From Paracentrotus lividus (Eukaryota > Echinodermata > Echinoidea > Camarodonta > Echinidae), in NCBI GenBank assembly GCA_940671915.1, contig CALNVZ010003433.1, positions 20,825,916-20,889,915 of the forward strand: DNA of 64,000 nucleotides, given 5' to 3'. Position 1 is the first letter of the stretch. Each line of letters opens with the position of its first letter. Shown piece by piece: positions 30,001 to 39,899 of this stretch. The notes under the pieces are model-generated. The model saw only the letters and a list, made by a program, of their open reading frames with translations, searched no databases and was not told the DNA's origin. The position numbers and the translations under genes were made by a program.

Positions 30001-31500
30001 ATTTTGTTATTTTTTTTTCCTTAAAGATTTGAAATCACTCTTGACGTACTTGTGAGTGATCGGGCATAAATGTCAATGGCACCTTCAGAGGTACATTGCA
30101 CCGTGTAATATGCTCCTGCCACCTCCAGTGGCTGTTATAAACGTCAATGCTCCTTGAAATAGTTACGAATTTGTTAATGATTACATCACTCTGAAATGCC
30201 TTCCATTTTTTTCTCAATATTTTAAATCAGAAAAAAGAGCAAGTGTGATAAAACAATCTTTTAGTTATTTACTTCGTTTGTTTTTCACCTTTACTTTATA
30301 CATTCATTTATATTTTCACCCTTAATATTCCATTACTATAACATTTTTGTTTTCTTATGTCTCCTTCCTTTATCGTATATGCATCCGTCCTATATATAGG
30401 CCAATTTTTATTATTATTATTTTTTCATATCAATTCTAGTTGTAAACTTAAGGAAAAGAGGGCGCTATCGCTCTACTCAAAGCGAACGCGGCCATAGACA
30501 TTTTGTATTTTGCACAGTTTTTTCACTTTGTTTTCTTGATTATGGCGAGCAACAATTTTTTCAAATAAATGTTCACTCTGAATTTTTTAATAATAGGAAT
30601 AACAAATTGGAAAGAAAAGAAAAAGTTCTGTCACTTGTGTCCATTCGAAAGCCATGTCAGATCAAATTTCCTGTACAATATGGCCAATTTTGCTCTCAAA
30701 ATAGCTCATACGCTGCATAGTCATCTTCCTCGATTACGCATAATTATATTACACCTTACTGTTCAACCAGTTTTTAAAAGCTTGAATTCTCAGCTTTCCA
30801 AAGATGGTAAATTCATTTCGATTGGTTAAGAAAAAGTCCTGTCATTTTTTACATTATCACAAACGAATCTTTACTTGATGGGTCAATATTTCCGCATATC
30901 ACATGCATATCGCATGTGGACGGCGTCTTCGCAAGATGTGACAAGATCACTATTTATATCAATAATCGTTTGGAACATCAATCTATGTGAAATAAAGATT
31001 CTGATTACAACTTTAGCACAATGGTGTTATAGACTTGCCAAAATGTCTTTTCCCCCAATCTGGTCTGAAGCATCTACCTACGAAAACTATGATAAAAGTT
31101 CAATTATTTATTTCATGTCCACGAGTAATTTGTTCGAACGGATCGACTGACCGACAATACCATTCCACCACAGGGAAGTTTTCGTAGGCGAGTTTTTGTA
31201 CGCTAAGTAATAATTGCATGCAGTTGTCAATTGGTCGCTTCCCGCCGTTAGCGCGGGTTTAGTTGACATTATGTAGAGCCGTATAATTTTCTGCGCCGCT
31301 CAGCTTATTTCCACTAAACCCATGAATGTAATGTCGCGTTTCCCCTCCTCAAATAATGGACGCGTTCTGAATAAGATATTGTTTTAACCTGTCAAGAAAA
31401 TTCAATTTGATATATCTATGATTTTTTGTAGGGTTTAAACGAATAACCAGATGGGTTATTTGTATTGCGTATTGAGTATTCTGTGTGAACACTTTATTAA
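27001..31500. other. AT-rich intergenic DNA, no gene seen
   Basis: No domain-bearing frame or splice-supported exon was found. The block contains poly-T/A runs, a polypurine tract (listed separately), and a short diverged tandem pair around 29360-29470 (AAGCCCAAG to GAGAAGAAA-GTTT-ATAATC). The only longer frames arise from low-complexity sequence. Confidence 0.6.
28265..28690 (+). repeat. About 425-bp polypurine (GA-rich) tract
   Basis: Almost every base on the plus strand is A or G, with GAGAGAGA blocks (notably 28637-28660). Long minus-strand frames here translate to repetitive S/L/F sequence and are artefacts. Such tracts can form triplex DNA (established for polypurine mirror repeats). 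Confidence 0.9.
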
Positions 31501-32690
31501 ACTATAGGTTTTCCCGCCCAATTTCAAGGATTCGTCATTCAAACCTATAGAAGGTTCATTCAAATTCAAGCGATACCTTTTTCCGATCGATATCGGCATT
31601 TTAATTTTAAATGCGGGGAATGAAGTTCATTCATAGTCACGAAGCCTTATTTTAAGAGCATTCAATTTCATAATTGGGGCAAAACCATTTCCATGTATTG
31701 CATTCAGTCTTATTTTCCCTGTACTTAATTTTATTTATACAGCAAAAAAGTTCTTTAAACGTGCATGCATACAAGTTCATTAATGTACGTACAAATTCTC
31801 ATTATGTTCATTCAAATTAACGAGGCATCGTTTTTAAGAGCCCAGTTAGTCTGTTCGGGCAATCTATTTCATTTTGAAGCACTAAATTTTTTAGAAACTT
31901 CCATTCAATTTAAAATTCCGTTTATGTCTTTGTGTTTTCCCTTGATTCTCTATATATTTTCGCATAATATAGGTTTTCCCGGTCACTTTCATACAAATAT
32001 CATTTGAATCTATTTTAAGATCATTCAATTTCACCACAGTTGTGATCGTTTGGGCCAACCTCCATTAAAACTTACATTAAGTTCGTTCTATTCATTTATT
32101 TATGCAATGATCTTTTGAAATGTGCCAAGTCGATTTTTAAAAGTAGCATAAGCGTTTAAAGAATTTTGTTTCAATTTCATTTTTGCTTCGCTTGAGATTT
32201 GAATCCTTGTAAAGCATTCTTCGAATCAGTCATCTAAGTTTAGCTAAAGAACATTCAACTTTAAAATTGGAAATGTTCAATATTTCTTTTCGCTCGATCG
32301 AATTAATTATCCGTGCAACACATTTAGAAAAAGAGTCGTTTGCATTGAATTCAAATTCAAATGGGGATGGCCTCGGACTTTCTTAGGTCATTCAAATTCA
32401 TTATAAGGCAAGCATGTTAAAAATAAGTGTATTCTATTTAAGATTCATTCGTCAAGAAGATATGATATTGTAGGTTATCAAAACGGTTTACCATGACTTT
32501 CTTTACCCTGTAGCCATGGATAAGTCCCTCATAGCAACGAAAATGAAATAGTGGATGCAAAGGCAAAAAGAAAGAACACTGGACACGCACATATAATTTA
32601 TTATTGAAAGTAATACCAAGACTTGTATGTTTCCCTATTAAAAATCAAGACTTGATTTTTACATGAAAAGGCCCGTATATGCCTCCATAT
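31500..32690 (+). repeat. Inverted-repeat complex: plus-oriented arm A
   Basis: This arm is matched in reverse complement by two separate downstream blocks. Its first part (about 31500-31970) matches 32915-33650 inverted, and its second part (about 31968-32690) matches 34350-35160 inverted. ATAGGTTTTCCCG occurs in the arm at both about 31505 and 31970, the point where the two inverted matches change over. No protein is recognised inside. Confidence 0.85.
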
Positions 32691-32914
32691 AAAAATATCT
32701 ATATTAAGTTTTAAAAAAATAAATAAATAAATAAAAAAAAAAAATAAAAAAAAAAATCTGTAATTCAAGCTCGTCAGGCTCCTTTGAATCTCCCTCAATG
32801 GAATCGCGGATTAGTTATAATTTCAAAAAAAAAAATTCCAAGTTTAAAACATGATTTAAAGGATAAGCCTAAATAATCATGGCACACCAATGCTATGAAA
32901 ATCTTGTATGATGC

Positions 32915-33650
32915 GAAAATATATAGAGAATGAAGGGAAAACACAAAAACATAAACTGAATTTTAAACTGAATGGAAGTTTCTTAAAATTGAGTTCCTCA
33001 AAATGAAATTGATTGCCCGAACATGCAGGCTAATTGGGCTCCTAAAAACGATGCCTCGTTAATTTGAATGAACATAATGCGAAATTGTACATACATTAAT
33101 GAACTTGTATGCACGTTTAAAGGTCTTGTTTGCAGTATAAATAAAATTAAGTACGGGTAAAATGGGATTGAATGCAATACATGGAAATGGTTTTGCCCCA
33201 ATTATGAAATTGAATGCTATTAAAATAAAGCTTCATGACTATGAATGAACTTGATTCCCCGTATTTTAAAATTAAAATGCCGATATCGATCGGAAAAAGG
33301 TATCGCTTGAATTTGAATGAAACTTCTATGGCCCGAATTCACAAAGGTGGATTCTGCAAAATCCATGGTTTCAACCCTGGGTTTAACCGAGGTTTGGACC
33401 TAGGATTTTCAATTTGGTATTCACAAAGGTGGACTCGACTGAATCCACAGATCCACAGCGTCATAATAAGTCATAATTTGGGTCAACTGTTGGTGAATCA
33501 TAAACTGGTGGATCCGTGGAGCCGTCGATTAAAAAACCCACGGATCCACGGATCCATGGGTTTTGCAGAATCCTCCTTTGTGAATTCGGGCCATTAGGTT
33601 TGAATGACAAACCTATGAAATCGGGCGGGAAAACCTATACAAGTTTTTCA
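32915..33650 (-). repeat. Inverted block B1 (matches start of arm A)
   Basis: Reverse complement of about 31500-31975, interrupted by the foldback element at 33329-33593. Shared landmarks include GCGAAAATATATAGAGAATG here against CTCTATATATTTTCGCATAA in arm A. Confidence 0.85.
33329..33593. mobile_element. 265-bp foldback MITE inserted in block B1
   Basis: The left end TGGCCCGAATTCACAAAGG is matched by CCTTTGTGAATTCGGGCCA on the right. Inversion extends inward through ATTCTGCAAAA/TTTTGCAGAAT and ATCCATGG/CCATGGGT. Comparison with arm A, which has CTTCTATAGGTTTG (inverse strand) at the equivalent site, confirms a later insertion. The interior is rich in GGATCC-like palindromes. Confidence 0.88.
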
Positions 33651-34349
33651 TAGCATTGATGTGCCATATAATCATTTCGGCTTATCTTTTAAATCATGTT
33701 TTTTAACTAGTGATTTTTAACTGACATTATAACGGATCCGCTATTTCGTTCAGGGAGATGCAAAGGTACCTGATGAGCTTGGACCCTCCCCCCCCCCCCC
33801 CCCCTCACCAAAGCCCATAATTGAGAAAAAGGGTGCAGAAGATCTGGTATAAAGTAAAACATCCTCCACCAAAAACAAATTTAAAAAAAATGAATAAATA
33901 AAAAAATAAAATAAAAACACAATAAACATTAATAATGGATGACCGACTTAACCCTATCCCTACCACGGGTGAAATATGACGGCCAGCGTAAAGCAAAATA
34001 AATTCGACTGTACAAGAATCTGAAATACAAATTTTGATCCCCCCCATAAAATCCTGGATCCGCCACAGTACTGTTAAAATTGGGGCTTTGTATTTTTTTT
34101 TAAAGGTCATTTAAAAATATATAATAGGCTGTTGTCTATTTTTCCGTGTTTGTATTTTGCTCTATTCGCATCTGATATTAATCTTGTATAAAAAACAATA
34201 GGCCTATATATATATATTTTTTTGGTTGCTTTGTTTTTTTCTTTTAATCTTTACGTCTTTGAGTCTAAAACACTTAAAGAGACACATTTCCTTTTTTTTT
34301 TCCCTTTTTACTTCGTACATTACGTATATGATGTTTATTTTGTCTTTTA
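33651..34349. other. Spacer between the inverted blocks
   Basis: Contains a C homopolymer (about 33787-33805), AT-rich sequence and a TATATATATA run near 34206. No gene is supported. Confidence 0.6.
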
Positions 34350-35160
34350 CATATATATTATTTTATATGTACGGGCCTTTTCTTACCCTTTTCCTTCATA
34401 TAAAAGGTCCATGTGAAAAATAAAGTCTTGATTTTCAATAAGGAAACATACAAGTTTTGGTATTACTTTCAATAAGAAATTATATGTTCGTGTCCAGTGC
34501 ATAGAGATGTATATATACATTTCTATGGTCCAGTGTTCTTTCTTTTTTGTCTTTGCATCCTCTATTTCATTTTCGTTGCTATAAGGGACTTATCCATGGC
34601 TGCAAAGAATGGTAAACAAAGTCATGGTAAACCGTTTTGATAACCTATAATGAATGCACTTATTTCTAACATGCTTGCCTTATAATGAATTTGAATGACC
34701 TAAGAAAGTCTGAGGCCATCCCATTTGAATTTGAATGCATATTTCTAATAATCTATGCATAAAGTTTCAATGTGAACGACTTTTTTTTCCTAAATTTGTT
34801 TCACGGATAATTAATTCGATCGAGCGAAAAGAAAAATAAAACATTCCCAATTCTAAAGTTGAATGTTCTTTGTCTAAACTTAGATGACTGATTCGAAGAA
34901 TGCTTTACAAGAATTCAAATCTCGAACGAAGCAAAAATGCAATTGAATGAAAATTCTTTAAACGCTTATGCTACTTTTTAAAATCGACTTGGCACATTTA
35001 AAAAGCTCATTGCATAAATAAAGGAATTGAATGAACTTATAATGTAAGTTTGAATGGAGGTTGGCCCAAACGATCACAACTGCGTTGAAATTGAATGATC
35101 TTAAAATAGATTCAAATGATATATGTATGAAAGTGACCGGGAAAACCTATATTAAAAAAA
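34350..35160 (-). repeat. Inverted block B2 (matches end of arm A)
   Basis: Reverse complement of about 31968-32690. Shared landmarks include CATGGTAAACCGTTTTGATA here and TATCAAAACGGTTTACCATG in arm A, and GACCGGGAAAACCTATAT near its right end. A G homopolymer follows at about 35183-35202. Confidence 0.87.
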
Positions 35161-36825
35161 TACCAGCTCAGCTTAATAGGCAGGGGGGGGGGGGGGGGGG
35201 GGGCACAAAATTGGACTTCATTCAAATAACATCCAGGGGTATGTAAGTCCTTTCACTTGGGTCGGCTATCGGCCATATTAACTCTCTTTTATTTTTCTCT
35301 CCCTCGTTTTTATACTTTTTAAAAAAAACCATATATCTTATTTAGTTTACTGTGAAGTGCGAAAGATCAAATAATAACAACGAAAAACAAACAATATTAA
35401 AACAAAAGGAAAAAAGGAATAATGTAATTCAATTACATAATTACCTGTATATTTAATGTAAATCATACTCGTATTCTGGGGGGGGGGGGGGGGGGCAAGG
35501 GGCCCGGGGCGGCCCGGGTATGGTGCTCAGGGGGCGCCAACTTGGCCTTAGGTGTGGAAGAGCAAATAGATCTTAGGGGGCGCCAAACCGACCTTAAAGT
35601 ATGGGGCGCCAGATTGACCTTTAAACTTGGGGCGCCAAATAGACCCCCCCCCAAAAAAAAAAGGAAAAAAAATTTGGCTGGAAAAAGAATCTTTATACCT
35701 GATTGACTGAACCCTACCCCTATTGCTGATCTATAACCTTCTTGACAGCCTTCGAAAAATTTACTTTTGCTATTACGGTATGGCATGGGAGTAATTGTAC
35801 ATGTTTATTTTGTCATTGAAAAGCCTACTTTTTATTTTGGGCTCTTTATATGTCAATCAAAATTATATCAACATTTTCATTCAAAATACATGCAGAAAGG
35901 CCTATGGAATTTTCCCCAGTAAGGCCTAATGATATATTTTTGTACTTTTTAAAAATAAATAAAGCACACAATTTCATATATCTATCAAAAAAAATGGACT
36001 AAATTATAGAATTGTTATTTTGCTTATATTTTCATTATAGACGTCTTAGGCGTAATAAATATGATAATAAATTAAAACTGAATGTTTATAGGGACAACCG
36101 ATTTTTTTTTCAAAGTGGGAGGCCTGCATGTCAATGCAGAAGAAAATAAGAAATATATAATTTATCTAAAAAGTTAGATCTAGCAAGCTCAGAAAATGGT
36201 CAAGCATCACCGAATTTATCTATACATTTTTTTTGTATTTCTATGGACTGAATGCATAATTAATGACCGAAAATAAAGAGGGGAATTATTACTTCCGGGT
36301 ATGGAATATCCAATATTGACAATTACACGTAGGTCCAATGAACTTTTGTTGTAGCATTACCGTATTCAGTACAATACAGAAATGTAGGCGAGTCAAATGT
36401 GTCAACTAGGTCACACGTTAGTCAAACGCATCACGAGCAAGTTTTGATAAAACTGAAAAACGTGAAAAGTACTCAGATTCGAACTTGATGATGTGGAGAT
36501 AACAAGGTAACTTGTCAATATTTTCAAATAAATGAATGATTATTTGTCTTGCTGATGTTAATTCTTGTCAGAAAGCTGAGGTCTCAAGCTCCGCAGTCCA
36601 AATCCAACCCTGCGCCTGCCGATCCCCGGGCCACGGCGGGGGGAGAGAGCTGGCCCTTGGCCCTCGGCCCTCACTTTCCAGCGCGCGCACGCGGCGAAAA
36701 CACTTCATTATTTTATGCCACTTGCTAATCTATATTAACTAGTTCAATGAAAGTTATGACCTATTAATCATATTTTTGGCATCATCTTGGAATAAGTCTC
36801 CAGTCCATTTACTCCCCTTCATTTA
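35161..36825. other. AT-rich intergenic DNA with G-runs
   Basis: No gene is supported. It holds two long G homopolymers (35183-35202, 35479-35495), the GGGGCGCCA repeats listed separately, and a short GC-rich patch near 36580-36700. Confidence 0.55.
35529..35650 (+). repeat. Four-unit GGGGCGCCA minisatellite
   Basis: GGGGCGCCA occurs four times at about 25-47 bp spacing, each followed by an A-rich run and a (T/G)(A/G)CCT segment. The final unit runs into C and A homopolymers. GGCGCC is a palindrome. Confidence 0.75.
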
Positions 36826-38182
36826 AGCCCGCCTCACACTGCGATTTGCTGCGATGCGATTTTTGGAACAAATGGCAATTTTCCTTAAATGTGACATTTT
36901 CCAACATGCAAGATTATCTTATGAGATGCAGAAAATGTATGAAAACAATGTAAGCGAAATTTTGTTCCAATGCGAGCCGTTAATTGGGAGTAAATGTAAA
37001 ATTAGCTTAAAATCGCAAGATCGCTGTGACGTCACTTGCGATATGGAAACAATTTGATTTTATAGTAGAGTAAACCACCAAATATCGGACGTTGTTAAAT
37101 ATCGGACAAATTGGTCTTCAACTCCCCCAGACAGCTAATGGGCCCGCACGGGAGGGTAACTTGCATGCATATGATAGATGGACTTACCTTCTATTGCACT
37201 GCAAACACAGTAGAGTCAGGGTTGCCTGCTAAAAAAATATCTTCCGGGGTAAAATCAGGGTGTAAAATCCATAATTGTGATTTTCCAGAAATCCTTATGA
37301 CCAGGTTAATTTTGGACTCCAAAAGATCGACGACCAAAAAAAAGTTCCGAACGGGAGATACGATTCTTGCTGGAAATAAACAGCTGAGATTGTCACATGT
37401 TCGCTGTATCGAAAAAAAAGTGCAATGGTACCGGTCGTAAAGGCCACGGTCTACCAATGGAATTTTCACACCCTTCTAAAAATAGCCACGTGCTTCATAT
37501 CGGACATTGGTGCGGAGTGAATGGGAAATGCGTGCTGTACATCGCGCATGCGCTGGCTTTTTTAGGGCGCAGGCGCATTGAGCTCATCAAACACATCGGA
37601 TATTTAGAGACGGAAGAGGTTCTTTTGTAAGTAAATAATTATTATTTACCGATTCTTTTATGTTTTTGTTTTTTTTGTAATTTATAAAAACGGCATTTGC
37701 GCGACAGAAATAAGTTGCTGTTTCAACAATCAAGCAATTTTTCATGTTGTTTAGAGCGTGATTTTGACTGCCAAAATCGATCGCGGCGAATCGCCGAATA
37801 TATCCGATATTTAACGAGCGCATCCGATATTTAGACAAAAACAAGCTCTCAGTAGAAAGCAATAATTAAGTTTTCATATTTTTTATCAATTCTGTTTTTA
37901 ATAATATTATTAATGAACATTGTATCCAATACATATGAGTTTTATATAATTCGGCGATTGCAATTTTTTTTAGAATCCAAAAATGCTTAAGTGTCCGGTA
38001 TTTGGTGGTTCTACTCTACAGAGAAGGGGGTTCGCAATCTCTGTGAATTACAATTTTATTATTTTCATAAATACGAAGAACTTTGGACAGCATTAATTTC
38101 CTTGTTTGAATGTCTATATGAAACAATATAACAGTTTTCTCAAAAATCGCATCACAGCAAATCGCACAGTGTGAGGCGGGCT
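36826..38182. mobile_element. Harbinger-like MITE with TTA target duplication
   Basis: The left TIR AGCCCGCCTCACACTGCGAT is matched on the right by GCACAGTGTGAGGCGGGCT. Both flanks are TTA (36823-36825 and 38183-38185), the three-base duplication typical of PIF/Harbinger. TIR similarity continues inward through TTTGCTG and GCGATTTTTG. No transposase is present, and a second element is nested inside. Confidence 0.8.
37065..38019. mobile_element. Nested pogo/Tigger-like non-autonomous element
   Basis: The left end GTAGAGTAAACCACCAAATA pairs with TATTTGGTGGTTCTACTCTA on the right. ATATCGGAC or its complement recurs near both ends and internally (about 37082, 37099, 37603, 37801 and 37823), like subterminal binding sites. 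The TIR style resembles pogo/Tigger ends, but the TA duplication is not clear. It interrupts the element at 36826-38182 and so is younger. Confidence 0.65.
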
Positions 38183-38486
38183 TTAGTCACTCGGCCAGTG
38201 GCGGAGACATCGTTCCACGCCATTGTCATTGACTTTACACAGTGGACTCGCACACACAAGAAGAGAGGAGACAAATTCGAGGATATAGGCCTAACGTTAG
38301 ACCTCTAGCTGTATTTTTCATTGTAGATATTTGTAGTTTTTAATTCTAACTGCAAGTGTAAGACTTGATCTAAATTTGTTTTGAATCTAGAGTCCAGCTG
38401 TCAATTGTCATGATTGTTGAGATTGAGATTGAGAATGAGAGTTGAATGTGTTTGGCTGCCATGCATCGCATGTTGTTGACTCTTAA

Positions 38487-38737
38487 TGCAGCGGTCACAA
38501 CTCGCCGTACCTTTGACGTGCAACTCCCTATGATGAATTTTGTAGAAAAATCGTGTAGCGCAGGTACCTCGCAGGCACGTTGCATGTAGGATGTGCAGGA
38601 ATTTTTTTCAATACCCTTAATACAGAAACGCAGGAATCGCAGAAATTGACCCACGACCTGTGCGTGCATTGTGCATGCAGCGCAGGTTACGTTGATTGCA
38701 CGTGCCCCGTAGCTTACGACGAGTTGTGACCGCCGCA
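38487..38737. mobile_element. 251-bp MITE flanked by TTAA/TTAG
   Basis: Left end TGCAGCGGTCACAACTCG, right end GAGTTGTGACCGCCGCA. The flank is TTAA on the left and TTAG on the right. The interior has further short inverted pairs (GCGCAGGTACCTCGC against GTGCATGCAGCGCAGG regions). No coding capacity. Confidence 0.78.
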
Positions 38738-38812
38738 TTAGGTAACTTACTTTCTGCCTATTTTATCCTTCTGATGTAAATGGACATGTAGTGTGCATCC
38801 TATAACTTTCTA

Positions 38813-39626
38813 TATATGGGTATGGCCATCGGGTTGGGTCAAAAAGTGTGACATCTCAGCATAACTCAAAACTACAAATGATATATGTTTTAAGTACGTA
38901 GGCATTACATTAGTATCATGACCCTGAATGTCCTTGGAAAATATGGGCCATTTAGACTAAATTTTGATGAAGTTATTGAACAAAATATGCAATAACTATG
39001 TGACATGGACATCATGTCCATGTCACATAGTTATTGTGATATTTGGTCATAACACTCAAATTACACCAGCTATATTGACCAAAATGTGATAAAATATGCA
39101 TATTGACTTGATTAATCAGTTAGCCAAATATCTCAAGTATCGGGTGCTCGGCTTAATTTTTAAGAGAAAATTAAAAAATGTATCACTACGTGACAGAAGT
39201 CCATCAAATGTCACAAAACATAACGTAGTAAAGGACTTGATGTCCATGTAACGTAGTGAAACAAAAACTCTGCTAATGACATCATTGATGAAGTCCTGAG
39301 TAAATTTTGATAAGAAATAACATCCCCTGTACTGACAGTAATCAAAATAATCCTTTATTTTGTATAAAACATAATACAAGTGTTGCTATAATAGAAATTA
39401 TAAAATAACTATGTGACATGGACTTCGCGAAGTCCATGTCACGTAGTGATAGCTTATTGGAAATTTCAGGTACTTAGTGCCCACCTATAAGAATGTAACT
39501 TTTTGAGGGTTGTAAGATCAAGCCCTAATTTGCATTGAGTACAAAATTGAAACCAAATAAGCTACTATTTTTAAATAAATGAATGTCAAGTGAAAAATTA
39601 CCCCAACCCAATGGCCATACCCATAT
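38813..39626. mobile_element. About 814-bp MITE with three internal palindromes
   Basis: TIRs are TATGGGTATGGCCATCGGGT on the left and CCCAATGGCCATACCCATA on the right. Inside are a perfect 45-base palindrome (38991-39035, 22-base arms), a 38-base palindrome with one mismatch (39409-39446) and a looser inverted pair (about 39184-39258). All share the CTA(T/C)GTGACATGGAC theme. No transposase is present. Confidence 0.8.
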
Positions 39627-39688
39627 GTCTAATGATGTATTGAGTCTGACTTCTATTTTATCTCTCCTAATGAAACATTTAGAACCTA

Positions 39689-39885
39689 CTGTATAAGCCA
39701 ATATTTTCGCGTACAGATATTTTCGCGATTTTGGACTAGTTGGGGAATTTCGCGAGAGCAAAATTTCGCGATGTTGGTGATGACTTCATTACTATAAATA
39801 ACCTTGTACTGAAGTGGAAATTTTCGCGATGACAGACTCGCGAAATTCGCGAAAATAAAGTCACCGCGAAAATAACCACTTACAG
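39689..39885. mobile_element. 197-bp mariner-type MITE with TA duplication
   Basis: Left end CTGTATAAGCCAATATTTTC, right end GAAAATAACCACTTACAG, both continuing into TTTTCGCG/CGCGAAAA. TA flanks both sides (39687-39688 and 39886-39887). TTTTCGCG or its complement recurs many times inside. It fits a Tc1/mariner-derived MITE. Confidence 0.82.
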
Positions 39886-39899
39886 TAGTTTAATAGATC

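Noticed and set aside
37111..37469. Plus 109-codon and minus 92-codon frames inside the nested pogo-like element, considered as transposase
   Set aside because: No HTH, DDE/D or other transposase motif is visible in either, and the element is too short to be autonomous.
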